Source: CAZRUA01 sp964603125 (GTDB taxonomy: Bacteria > Bacteroidota > Bacteroidia > B-17B0 > Aurantibacillaceae). Taken from it: a stretch of DNA of 41,052 nucleotides. The stretch is taken from NCBI GenBank assembly GCA_964603125.1, contig CAZRUA010000019.1, positions 1-41,052 on the forward strand. Direction: 5' to 3'. The notes under the pieces were generated by a model. That model made no database searches. It saw only the letters and a program-made list of their open reading frames with translations, and was not told where the DNA came from. Shown piece by piece: positions 9,901-16,690 of this stretch; the first letter of the stretch is position 1; each line of letters begins with the position of its first letter. The position numbers and the translations under genes were made by a program.

Positions 9901-10812
9901 TGGAATACTGGCTCAACATCAAGCACAATAAACGTATTACCAACAACAAATACGAGCTATACAGTTATAGGAACCACGAATGGTTGTGCTGATACTACAA
10001 CAGTTAGCGTTACAATTCTGCCTCAACCCGTTGTCAATTTTACTGCTGATAACAAAACAGGTTGCGCACCATTATGTGTGAATTTTTCGGATAACTCAAG
10101 TGTAACAACTGGCACTATAACTTCATGGGCATGGAATTTTTCTGACGGATCAAATTCAAGCTCACAAAACCCTAATCATTGTTTTTCCAATCCGGGTTTT
10201 TACACTATAAGTTTAACAGCAACTGCATCTAACGGCTGTGTAAATAATAGTATACAAAATAATTACATTGAAGTTTATGAACAGCCAATCCCAGCATTTA
10301 ATTCCAATTTAACCGAGACCGATTTATTTGAACCAACCATACATTTTAATAATCTATCCACTAATGCTAATACTTATTCATGGGACTTTGACGATGGAAA
10401 TTTCAGTAGTGATATAAATCCGCAACATCTGTTCACAGCGGAAGGTTTCTACAACGTTCAGTTAACTGCTACTTCCAATCAAGGATGTAAAGATAGTGTT
10501 GAACATATCATCCAAATAAAACCCATATTTACTTTTTATGCTCCTAATGCATTTACTCCAAACGGAGATGATAAAAATGGCATATTCATTCCGATGGGCA
10601 CTGGATGGGATCCTAATAAATATGAATTCTCTATTTTTGACCGATGGGGAATGGAATGCTTTAAAACCAACGATGTAAATATTGGTTGGGATGGCAAAGC
10701 AAATAATGGGGCTGCCATAGCTCAAATAGATACATATGTTTGGAAAGTTAATGTGGTAGATGTTTTCGGCAAGCCTCATTTCTATAATGGAGTTGTTTCT
10801 GTTATCAGATAA
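6925..10812 (+). CDS. Large surface protein: lamin-tail-like domain, ten 69-aa Ig-like repeats, two PKD domains, T9SS type B sorting domain
   Basis: 1295 aa. A signal peptide (about residues 1-24) is followed by a lamin-tail-like domain (LIMNEVSNGPSGAQEYVEFV ... RGWIFDD) and a region to ~340. Residues ~342-1035 are ten tandem Ig-like repeats, each with two Cys (TICNGQ... and AGCSN...). Two PKD domains follow: WAWNFSDGSNSSSQNPNHCF and YSWDFDDGNFSSDINPQHLF. The end is a CHU_C/gliding-motility-associated type B T9SS domain (APNAFTPNGDDKNGIF, FSIFDRWGMECFKT, WDGKANNGA). Type B cargos such as SprB-like adhesins are exported by T9SS and held at the surface with PorP/SprF-type partners, but no such partner is adjacent. 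The gene is probably monocistronic. The likely role is adhesion or surface structure; the ligand is unknown. Confidence 0.92.
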   Translation: MKFWQIKFTFLLSLVISNYEGHAQTLIMNEVSNGPSGAQEYVEFVVVSNSVSYNCTSPTPPCIDIRGWIFDDNSGYHGTSGVAAGAVRFSQDPLWSCVPLGTIIVIYNDADPNPSLPANDLSMADGNCKIIAPISSTTLFEKNATTPGAAACSYPATGWIAGGSWTNTALANTSDCARIVNLAGCEVFSVCYGTTNNLNNLIYFSGAGTGNVYFFNGVDPQNQVNWTSGSATSMQTPGAPNNAANAAYINQFNNGCLPITPIVVTATSVNAGCSCNGTATASATGSIAGYTYVWYDAAFTPIGQTTATATGLCAGTYHVIGTSQIGCSDTATVTLTSTGTTSVTVNSATICNGSSASLTANPSTVGGTYSWSPGAQTTQSISVSPTSTTNYTVTYTLAGCNATASSTVTVNPIPTISVNSPTICNGQSATLTAAGGTTYLWNTGSTANSLSVSPTSTTSYTVTGTSAGCSNTAIAIVTVNPIPTITVNSPTICNGQSATLTAAGGTTYSWDTGSTANPLSVSPTTTTSYTVTATIAGCSNTAIATVTVNPIPTITVNSPNICNGQNATLTAAGGTTYSWDTGSTTNPLSVSPLSTTSYTVTGTSAGCSNTAIATVTVNPIPTITVNSPTICSGQSATLTAAGGTNYSWDTGSTSNPLSVSPTSTTSYTVTGTNAGCSNTAIATVTVNALPIITVNSVTICAGQSATLNAIGGTSYTWNTGATIDSIMVTPSSSTSYTVIGSDGTCINSATGTITVNSLPIITINSPTICVGQNASLNAQGATTYTWNNGSTQNPLIVSPTSTSTYTVTGTSLGCSDSVIATVTVNSIPNLIVNSDTICNGQTSTLNVSGGTSYLWNTGSTANSISVSPTATTTYTVIENSGVCTDTAFATVTVIANPTLILNAPNVCLGQSVTISANGATSYLWNTGASSSSITVSPISTTTYTVTGTTGACSSTSSLNVVVNNPPIVSVNNQSICPGQTATLSASGANNYIWNTGSTSSTINVLPTTNTSYTVIGTTNGCADTTTVSVTILPQPVVNFTADNKTGCAPLCVNFSDNSSVTTGTITSWAWNFSDGSNSSSQNPNHCFSNPGFYTISLTATASNGCVNNSIQNNYIEVYEQPIPAFNSNLTETDLFEPTIHFNNLSTNANTYSWDFDDGNFSSDINPQHLFTAEGFYNVQLTATSNQGCKDSVEHIIQIKPIFTFYAPNAFTPNGDDKNGIFIPMGTGWDPNKYEFSIFDRWGMECFKTNDVNIGWDGKANNGAAIAQIDTYVWKVNVVDVFGKPHFYNGVVSVIR
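7948..10029 (+). repeat. Ten tandem repeats encoding 69-aa Ig-like units
   Basis: Unit starts are at 7948 (73 aa), then 8167, 8374, 8581, 8788, 8995, 9202, 9409, 9616 and 9823. Units 2-10 are each exactly 207 bp. Units 2-5 are nearly identical in protein and very similar in DNA, while units 6-10 have diverged. Each unit keeps two Cys 45 residues apart (positions ~10 and ~55), consistent with one disulphide per domain. Confidence 0.95.
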
Positions 10813-10848
10813 AACTTGTTTTATCTCCATTACACTAAAACTTGTTTT
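10808..10848 (+). terminator. Weak hairpin and duplicated palindrome after the T9SS gene
   Basis: GATAAAAC-TT-GTTTTATC (10808-10825) is a perfect 8-bp palindrome that includes the stop codon at 10810. Its core AAAACTTGTTTT is repeated at 10837-10848, 26 bp later. It has low G+C and no clean T-run, so it is a possible but weak terminator or processing site. Confidence 0.3.
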
Positions 10849-10907
10849 CATCATTTGCTCCTACTAATTCGTTACGTTAATTAATTGCAACTAAGTTCAT
10901 TTCAAAA

Positions 10908-10952
10908 TTAACTTAAGCTTAACACGCTCTAAAACCATATGGAGTATATTTA
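10908..10952 (+). promoter_or_regulatory. Pho-box-like direct repeat and -7 element of the first PiT gene
   Basis: TTAACT (10908-10913) and TTAACA (10919-10924) lie 11 bp apart start to start. Exactly 20 nt separate the second repeat from TATATTTA (10945-10952), a 1-mismatch TAnnTTTG element. The ATG is at 10970. The same arrangement precedes the porin and the second PiT gene. The repeat type resembles the TT(A/T/C)ACA repeats of PhoP boxes. Confidence 0.6.
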
Positions 10953-10969
10953 CCTTAACACAGATAGAT

Positions 10970-12367
10970 ATGGCAACAGGCTTAATAGTTTTTCTTATCA
11001 TTTGCTTATTACTAGCATGCACATTTGAATTTGTAAATGGTTTTCACGATACAGCTAATGCTGTAGCTACAGTAATATATACCAATAGTATGAAGCCAAC
11101 AACAGCAGTTGTATATAGTGGCTTACTAAATTTTACTGGAGTATTAACGGGTGGTATTGGAGTTGCTATGGGAATAGTGAATTTATTACCCATGGAAGTT
11201 TTAGTTGATACAAATCCTTACAATGGTATTTCAATGATAATGGCTCTTTTACTTTCAGCTATAATTTGGAATGTTGGTACTTGGTACTTCGGTATTCCTG
11301 CTTCAAGTTCACATTCTTTAATTGGTTCCATTTTAGGTATTGGTTTAGCTTTCTACTTTTTACCTGGAAATGTGGGTGGCAGCGCTGTTAATTGGGACAA
11401 GGCAAAAGAAACGGGTTGGGCATTATTAATATCTCCGTTTGCTGGTTTTGCATTAGCTATTGCTGTAATGTTTATTTTTAAAAGGCTAGTAAAAAATGAT
11501 ACCTTTTATAAGGAACCCATCCCTGGGAAAAAACCACCTATTTGGATTAGAATGACTTTATGGGCTACTTGTGGAACAGTTAGTTTCTTTCACGGACAAA
11601 ACGATGGGCAAAAAGGTGTTGGTTTAGTGATGATGATTTTAATAGCAATTATGCCACACTATTTTTCATTAGATCAAAATGTTAATCTACAGAGCATTCA
11701 AGCAAATATTGCAAGCATAGAAAAAATCGTTTCAAGCTCTGACACCTCTAAATTTGGGGCGGAAGAATTTAAAAATTTAGAAACGATAAAGATTCACACC
11801 AAGCACTATTACGAAACAGTGAATCAAACTACCTATTCAAAAAACTTAGATTCCTCAAAAAGATTTGAAGTAAGAAATGACATTGTTAAAATTACAAAAG
11901 CAGCGGAAAAACTTTTAAAACACAGAGAAAATTTCGCCCTTACAAACAATGAAGCTAACATACTTAGTAAAGAAATAAAAAATGCTAAAACTTTAGTAGA
12001 ATTTTCACCTTCATGGGTTATAATAATGATTTCAATTTGTTTAGGCTTAGGAACAATGATAGGCTGGAAAAGAATTGTAAAAACCTTAGGAGAAAAAATT
12101 GGTAAACAACATATGAGTTATGCTCAGGGTGCAAGTGCCGAAATAGTTGCATCTATTGGAATTGGAGTTGCAACAGCTTATAAAGTGCCCGTGAGTACCA
12201 CGCACATGCTCAGTTCAGGTATTATGGGAAGTATGGTGGCAAAAAAAGGGTTAAAAAATTTACAAAAGAAAACAATTACAAACATTGTTTTGGCTTGGGT
12301 GCTAACATTACCCATAACAATACTACTCTCTGGAAGTTTATTCTTGTTATTTCGCTGGTTACTTTAA
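10970..12367 (+). CDS. pit: PiT-family inorganic phosphate transporter (first copy)
   Basis: 465 aa inner-membrane carrier, expected to take up phosphate by cation symport. The two inverted PiT signature regions are present: FEFVNGFHDTANAVATVIYT at the N-terminus and SAEIVASIGIGVATAYKVPV with STTHMLSSGIMGS at the C-terminus, plus the central SFFHGQNDGQKGVG. About ten hydrophobic segments are visible. A hydrophilic, partly coiled-coil loop (residues ~240-340, Lys/Glu-rich) sits between the halves, as is common in Bacteroidota members. After the first signature it reads GGIGVAMGIVNLLP, four residues shorter than the second copy. It is followed 166 bp later by a phosphate-type porin and has its own Pho-box-like promoter. 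Confidence 0.95.
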   Translation: MATGLIVFLIICLLLACTFEFVNGFHDTANAVATVIYTNSMKPTTAVVYSGLLNFTGVLTGGIGVAMGIVNLLPMEVLVDTNPYNGISMIMALLLSAIIWNVGTWYFGIPASSSHSLIGSILGIGLAFYFLPGNVGGSAVNWDKAKETGWALLISPFAGFALAIAVMFIFKRLVKNDTFYKEPIPGKKPPIWIRMTLWATCGTVSFFHGQNDGQKGVGLVMMILIAIMPHYFSLDQNVNLQSIQANIASIEKIVSSSDTSKFGAEEFKNLETIKIHTKHYYETVNQTTYSKNLDSSKRFEVRNDIVKITKAAEKLLKHRENFALTNNEANILSKEIKNAKTLVEFSPSWVIIMISICLGLGTMIGWKRIVKTLGEKIGKQHMSYAQGASAEIVASIGIGVATAYKVPVSTTHMLSSGIMGSMVAKKGLKNLQKKTITNIVLAWVLTLPITILLSGSLFLLFRWLL

Positions 12368-12440
12368 ATCAATTTTTCATTTTCTAATGCACTAAACCGA
12401 CATCCATTGGTTATAAAACCATATCTGGAAATTTAATCGC

Positions 12441-12506
12441 TTAACAATTTCTTAACATTAAATAATATTTAGTTAACATATAAAATACACTTTATTTACA
12501 TTTTTG
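12441..12506 (+). promoter_or_regulatory. Pho-box-like direct repeats and -7 element of the porin gene
   Basis: TTAACA occurs three times: 12441-12446, 12452-12457 (11 bp later) and 12473-12478 (21 bp later, two helical turns). Exactly 20 nt after the third copy is CATTTTTG (12499-12506), a 1-mismatch match to TAnnTTTG. The start codon is at 12534, giving a leader of roughly 25 nt that contains the palindrome GTTAAATAATTAAC at 12517-12530. It has the same repeat word, period and spacing as the flanking PiT promoters. Confidence 0.65.
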
Positions 12507-12533
12507 CAACATAATTGTTAAATAATTAACCTT

Positions 12534-13739
12534 ATGTTAAAGAGAATATTACTTTTTGGATTAGTTATACTGAATGTTATAGCAGTATCACAAACTAACG
12601 ATACCATTAAAACTGAAACCAAAAAAGTTCATTGGTACGATAAAATAAGTTTTAGAGGTTATATGCAATTACGACACAACCGTATTATGGTTGATAACAA
12701 GGATTATGCAAGTGAACAATCGGATAAAAACTGGGGGAATAACACGAATTTCTCCATAAGACGAATGCGCCTTATTTTGAGTGGTCAATTAAATGAACAC
12801 GTATATATGTATTTTCAACCCGACTTCGCAAATGCGATTGCAGGAACATCTACACACTACGTGCAAATTAGAGATGCTTATTTCGACTATAGCTTTGATA
12901 AGAAAAAGGAGTTTCGTGTACGCTTCGGGCAAAGTAAGGTTCCATTTGGATTCGAAAACATGCAATCAAGTCAAAACCGACTACCTTTAGACCGTAACGA
13001 CGCATTAAACAGCGCAGTTTCAAATGAACGAGACATTGGTGCATTCTTCTACTGGGCTCCAGAAAAAGTAAGAGCACTATACAAATCATTAATTGATGAT
13101 GGTTTAAAAGGGAGCGGTGACTACGGCTGTTTTGCTTTTGGAGCATATAATGGTCAAACAGCAAACAAGTTAGAAGCGAACAATGGATTACATTTAGTTT
13201 CTCGTTTTTCATACCCAATTAGTATTGGAAATCAAATCATTGAGCCTGGAATTCAAGCTTACACAGGAAAATACACTTTGTATTCAGATCAACTAACTAC
13301 TGGAGTTAAAAAAAACTCGGATTTAACCTATAAAGATGAAAGAGCAGCAGCTTCATTCATTCTATATCCTAAGCCATTTGGTATACAAGCCGAATATAAT
13401 ATTGGAGTTGGACCAGAATACGATGCTGTAAAAGACTCAATCACAACTAGCCCATTAACAGGGGGGTACATAACACTTAACTACAAACTAAACATTAAAT
13501 CACATCTAATTTACCCATATGCGAGGTATATTTATTATGAAGGTGGTAAAAAAATGGAGAAAGACGCCAGAAAGTATCTCGTTACTGAGTTTGAAGCTGG
13601 AATTGAATATCAACCAAATAAAAATGCTGAAATAGTTGTAGCCTACTTGAATGGAAATAGAAAATATTCTGATAAATCAAAACCCGCAAATAACAATGTA
13701 GGCTCATTAATCAGAGTTCAAGTTCAGTTTAATTTTTAA
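12534..13739 (+). CDS. Phosphate-selective-type outer-membrane porin (OprO/OprP family)
   Basis: 401 aa. A signal peptide (about residues 1-19, ending AVSQ) precedes a beta-barrel with alternating strands. The family start is recognisable: ISFRGYMQLRHNRIM, FSIRRMRLILSGQLNEHVYM and FDYSFDKKKEFRVRFGQSKV, then PFGFENMQSSQNRLPLDR. The C-terminus ends RVQVQFNF with a terminal Phe, the usual signal for outer-membrane barrel assembly. OprO/P-type porins favour phosphate or other anions. The position between two PiT genes with matching promoters strongly supports phosphate. Selectivity is inferred from family and context; the Arg ladder of OprP was not checked residue by residue. Confidence 0.88.
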   Translation: MLKRILLFGLVILNVIAVSQTNDTIKTETKKVHWYDKISFRGYMQLRHNRIMVDNKDYASEQSDKNWGNNTNFSIRRMRLILSGQLNEHVYMYFQPDFANAIAGTSTHYVQIRDAYFDYSFDKKKEFRVRFGQSKVPFGFENMQSSQNRLPLDRNDALNSAVSNERDIGAFFYWAPEKVRALYKSLIDDGLKGSGDYGCFAFGAYNGQTANKLEANNGLHLVSRFSYPISIGNQIIEPGIQAYTGKYTLYSDQLTTGVKKNSDLTYKDERAAASFILYPKPFGIQAEYNIGVGPEYDAVKDSITTSPLTGGYITLNYKLNIKSHLIYPYARYIYYEGGKKMEKDARKYLVTEFEAGIEYQPNKNAEIVVAYLNGNRKYSDKSKPANNNVGSLIRVQVQFNF

Positions 13740-13742
13740 GTC

Positions 13743-13787
13743 TTAACATTAATTTAACATTAACACTGGGTAAAAGAAGTATTTTTA
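13743..13787 (+). promoter_or_regulatory. Pho-box-like direct repeats and -7 element of the second PiT gene
   Basis: TTAACA occurs at 13743-13748, 13754-13759 (exactly 11 bp later) and 13760-13765. From the end of the second copy there are exactly 20 nt to TATTTTTA (13780-13787), a 1-mismatch TAnnTTTG. The ATG follows at 13806, with almost the same -7-to-ATG distance as the first PiT gene (26 versus 25 nt). Confidence 0.65.
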
Positions 13788-13805
13788 CCAACATATAACA
13801 TACAA

Positions 13806-15212
13806 ATGACAACAGGATTAATAATACTTTTAGTAGTATGCTTGCTTTTAGCATGTGTATTTGAATTTGCAAATGGATTTCATGATACAGCCAACGCGGT
13901 TGCAACCGTAATATACACCAACAGCTTAAAACCAACAGTAGCTGTTATATACAGCGGTTTCTTAAATTTTTTAGGTGTAACAATAGGTGTTTTTGTTTTC
14001 GGACCTAAGGTAGCAATGGGTATTGTAAACTTATTACCTATGGATGTTTTAGTGGATACTAATCCATACCACGGTGTAGCTTTAGTTTTAGCTTTACTTG
14101 TATCAGCAATTATATGGAACGTAGGAACTTGGTATTATGGAATTCCAGCTTCAAGTTCACATACCATTATTGGAGCAATTTTAGGGATTGGTATAGCTTT
14201 TTACTTTTTACCAGATAATGGCGGAAACGGTGCTGTTAACTGGGATAAAGCTAAGGATACTGGAATGGCACTTTTAATTTCGCCATTAGCAGGTTTCTCT
14301 GCTGCAATTATAATGATGTTTATATTTAAGCGATTAATTAAAAACGACGCGATTTACAAAGAGCCAGTTCCTGGTCATAAACCACCACTTTGGGTTAGAA
14401 TGATTTTATGGTTAACTTGTGGTTTAGTTAGTTTTTTCCATGGTCAAAATGATGGTCAAAAAGGTATTGGTTTAGTAATGATGATTTTAATTGCAATTGT
14501 ACCAGGTTACTATTCATTAAACGAAGACGCTAACTTACAAAGTGTTAATGCTAACTTAGCAAAAATTGAAATGATTGTTGCGGCTTCCGATACAGCAAAA
14601 TTAGGTGCTGATGACATGAAAAACTACCATGCAATTGCAAAAAAATCGAAGCACTTTGCTGAAACCACATCAGGAAAATTCAAATCAGAAGAGATTGCAA
14701 TTGGTGAGCGTTTTGAATTAAGAACTGATGTAGTTAAAGTAACCAAAGGCGCTGAAAAACTATTGAAAAGCGCCAACTTTGCGATAAGTGCTGCTGACAA
14801 AAAGGAAATTGAACATGAAATTTCTGCTGCAAAAAAACTTACCGATTATAGCCCGTCATGGGTTGTTTTAATGATTTCGATTTGTTTAGGTTTAGGAACA
14901 ATGGTAGGATGGAAAAGAGTTGTTAAAACATTAGGAGAAAAAATTGGTAAACAACATATGAGTTATGCTCAAGGTGCTAGTGCCGAATTAGTAGCATCCA
15001 TGGGAATTGGTGTAGCGACTGCGTATGGCGCACCTGTTAGTACTACTCACATGTTAAGTTCAGGTATTATGGGTAGTATGGTGGCTAAGAAAGGATTAAA
15101 AAACTTACAAAAGAAAACAATCACAAACATAGTTTTAGCGTGGGTTTTAACATTACCTGTTACTATTATACTTTCGGGTGGCTTATTTTTATTGTTCCGT
15201 TGGATTTTATAA
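13806..15212 (+). CDS. pit: PiT-family inorganic phosphate transporter (second copy)
   Basis: 468 aa, closely related to the protein at 10970-12367 along its whole length, including the C-terminal HMSYAQGASAELVASMGIGV and STTHMLSSGIMGSMVAKKGL and the central FFHGQNDGQKGIG. It therefore reflects duplication around the porin gene. It has an extra four residues after the first signature (GVFVFGPKVAMGIVNLLP against GGIGVAMGIVNLLP), and the central hydrophilic loop (residues ~245-345) has diverged most. That pattern suggests differing affinity, regulation or partner binding rather than a redundant copy. Inner membrane; phosphate symport. A Rho-independent terminator follows at 15235-15264. Confidence 0.95.
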   Translation: MTTGLIILLVVCLLLACVFEFANGFHDTANAVATVIYTNSLKPTVAVIYSGFLNFLGVTIGVFVFGPKVAMGIVNLLPMDVLVDTNPYHGVALVLALLVSAIIWNVGTWYYGIPASSSHTIIGAILGIGIAFYFLPDNGGNGAVNWDKAKDTGMALLISPLAGFSAAIIMMFIFKRLIKNDAIYKEPVPGHKPPLWVRMILWLTCGLVSFFHGQNDGQKGIGLVMMILIAIVPGYYSLNEDANLQSVNANLAKIEMIVAASDTAKLGADDMKNYHAIAKKSKHFAETTSGKFKSEEIAIGERFELRTDVVKVTKGAEKLLKSANFAISAADKKEIEHEISAAKKLTDYSPSWVVLMISICLGLGTMVGWKRVVKTLGEKIGKQHMSYAQGASAELVASMGIGVATAYGAPVSTTHMLSSGIMGSMVAKKGLKNLQKKTITNIVLAWVLTLPVTIILSGGLFLLFRWIL

Positions 15213-15234
15213 TAAAACAAAAATAAATTTAGAG

Positions 15235-15264
15235 AACGCATTCGTATTAACGAATGCGTTTTTT
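15235..15264 (+). terminator. Rho-independent terminator after the PiT cluster
   Basis: AACGCATTCGT (15235-15245), loop ATTA, ACGAATGCGTT (15250-15260), then a T-run to 15264. The stem is a perfect 11 bp with higher G+C than its surroundings. It closes the phosphate cluster just before the DUF3820 gene. Confidence 0.9.
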
Positions 15265-15270
15265 GTTTTG

Positions 15271-15278
15271 TATATTTA
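15271..15278 (+). promoter_or_regulatory. Candidate -7 element directly before the DUF3820 gene
   Basis: TATATTTA (one mismatch to TAnnTTTG) begins 11 nt before the ATG at 15282, so transcription would begin at or next to the start codon. The same geometry is seen before the ABC permease at 18980. Confidence 0.35.
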
Positions 15279-15281
15279 CAC

Positions 15282-15515
15282 ATGGAAAATAATTTTTTCA
15301 ATCCACAAATACTTATTGATATTATCAAAACAAAAATGCCTTTTGGCAAATACAGTGGTACTTTAGTATGTGATTTACCTATATCCTACTTAGAATGGTT
15401 TAATAGAAAAAGTTTTCCAGAAGGGAAACTGGGTATGCTTTTGAGAACGACTTACGAAATTAAACTTAACGGTTTAGAAGAAATTATTAGGCGATTAAAA
15501 AAAGAAAATTTATAA
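15282..15515 (+). CDS. DUF3820 family protein
   Basis: 77 aa. It is recognised as DUF3820 (sometimes called putative quorum-sensing-regulated virulence factor) from KMPFGKYSGTLVCDLPISYL, EWFNRKSFPEGKLGMLL and the closing YEIKLNGLEEIIRRL. These small cytoplasmic proteins have no firmly established activity. The fold is related to the C-terminal domain of ExoX-like exonucleases, an example of which occurs in this window (exonuclease at 26836-27642). The stop codon is immediately followed by the ATG of the next gene, with no bases between, so the two are probably translationally coupled. Confidence 0.88.
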   Translation: MENNFFNPQILIDIIKTKMPFGKYSGTLVCDLPISYLEWFNRKSFPEGKLGMLLRTTYEIKLNGLEEIIRRLKKENL

Positions 15516-16655
15516 ATGAGATTTCTACTTTGCTTATTATTAATTATCCCAACAAGCTTTATCAAAGCCAATGATGGTTCGTTTTTTGCTTCTGGCAACA
15601 ATTTAATACCCTTACAAGAAACAAGTATTTCACTAAAAAAAGAAGTTTTAAAATTCTACATTCATGAGTTTGGCTGGATGAAAGTGGATATTTACTTTGA
15701 GTTCTACAATCCTGGAGAAGCAAAAACTCTTACTGTGGGATTCCTAACTCCTCCGGCTGACGGCGATGTTACGGAGAAAGAACAAAATCATCCTAGCATA
15801 AAAAACTTTATCGTTTTCATGAATAATGATTCGCTTGATTTTAAAATCAAAAAACTCAAACAAACTTCTTTTGTATCAACTATTAAAATGAATGGAGATG
15901 ATTTTGTTTATTATTTTGAAGCACATTTTAAAAAAGGGCTCAATATTATTAAACACAGCTACATCTATAAAGGAGGCAGTTCCGTTGAATTACAAAGAGA
16001 TTTTGACTATCAAATTACAACTGGCAAAAGATGGGCAAACAAACAAATTGATGAGTTTGAATTACAAATTCACTTAGATCAAGGGATATTTTTTGTTCCA
16101 GGTACTTTTTGGAAAAACAAAAAACCAATTGCTTGGCAAATCATAGGCGAAGGCACCATCAAGAATAAATTGGAAACGTGTTTATATCCCGAATTACAAA
16201 ACTCGATATACAAATATGTACACTTAAATAAAGGTTACTTATTATTTAAAGAAAAAAACTTTGCCCCTGATTATGATATTTGGTTAGGCGAGAATCAATG
16301 GTACAGCTGGGCTAGCAAGTTTTGCAAATCAAGTAAAAATTGTTTGGATTCTGACTCGCTTTCAAGGATTACCCGCTTTTTTAACGTAAATCCAACTTAC
16401 CCAGATAGCACTTGGTTTAACGAACTTAACCCTCTTGAAATTAAAATATTAAAGAACTTTTATTACGCCATTAATGGATTGACATTTAAAGATGTCGAAT
16501 TGAAAAAATACTATTCCCGCTTTTTCTGGTACACGCCTAATTCAAGTATTAAAGCCAGCGATATAAAATTAACTTACAATCAAAACTACCTTATTGGATT
16601 ATTATTACAGCTAGAAAAACGAAAAAAAATTGAACAAACCACAAATTCGCATTAA
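15516..16655 (+). CDS. Secreted YARHG-domain protein of unknown function
   Basis: 379 aa. A cleavable signal peptide (residues 1-18, MRFLLCLLLIIPTSFIKA) precedes a ~240-residue beta-rich region with KVDIYFEFYNPGEAKTLTVG, resembling the DUF4424-like domains that often precede YARHG. Residues ~300-365 fit the YARHG extracellular domain: LEIKILKNFYYAINGLTF, KDVELKKYYSRFFWYTPN and a closing YNQNYLIGLL, although the family's signature Y-A-R-H-G reads YYAINGLTF here. It is likely periplasmic or surface-exposed. The function is unknown in the family. It abuts the DUF3820 gene with zero spacing, and MeaB starts 35 bp downstream. Confidence 0.72.
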   Translation: MRFLLCLLLIIPTSFIKANDGSFFASGNNLIPLQETSISLKKEVLKFYIHEFGWMKVDIYFEFYNPGEAKTLTVGFLTPPADGDVTEKEQNHPSIKNFIVFMNNDSLDFKIKKLKQTSFVSTIKMNGDDFVYYFEAHFKKGLNIIKHSYIYKGGSSVELQRDFDYQITTGKRWANKQIDEFELQIHLDQGIFFVPGTFWKNKKPIAWQIIGEGTIKNKLETCLYPELQNSIYKYVHLNKGYLLFKEKNFAPDYDIWLGENQWYSWASKFCKSSKNCLDSDSLSRITRFFNVNPTYPDSTWFNELNPLEIKILKNFYYAINGLTFKDVELKKYYSRFFWYTPNSSIKASDIKLTYNQNYLIGLLLQLEKRKKIEQTTNSH

Positions 16656-16690
16656 CAAAAAACACTACCTTCACATTTAAAATATAATCA

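Noticed and set aside
13729..13935. Antisense frame over the second PiT promoter and start
   Set aside because: It covers the Pho-box-like repeats and the well-supported PiT start, and its product has no recognisable features.
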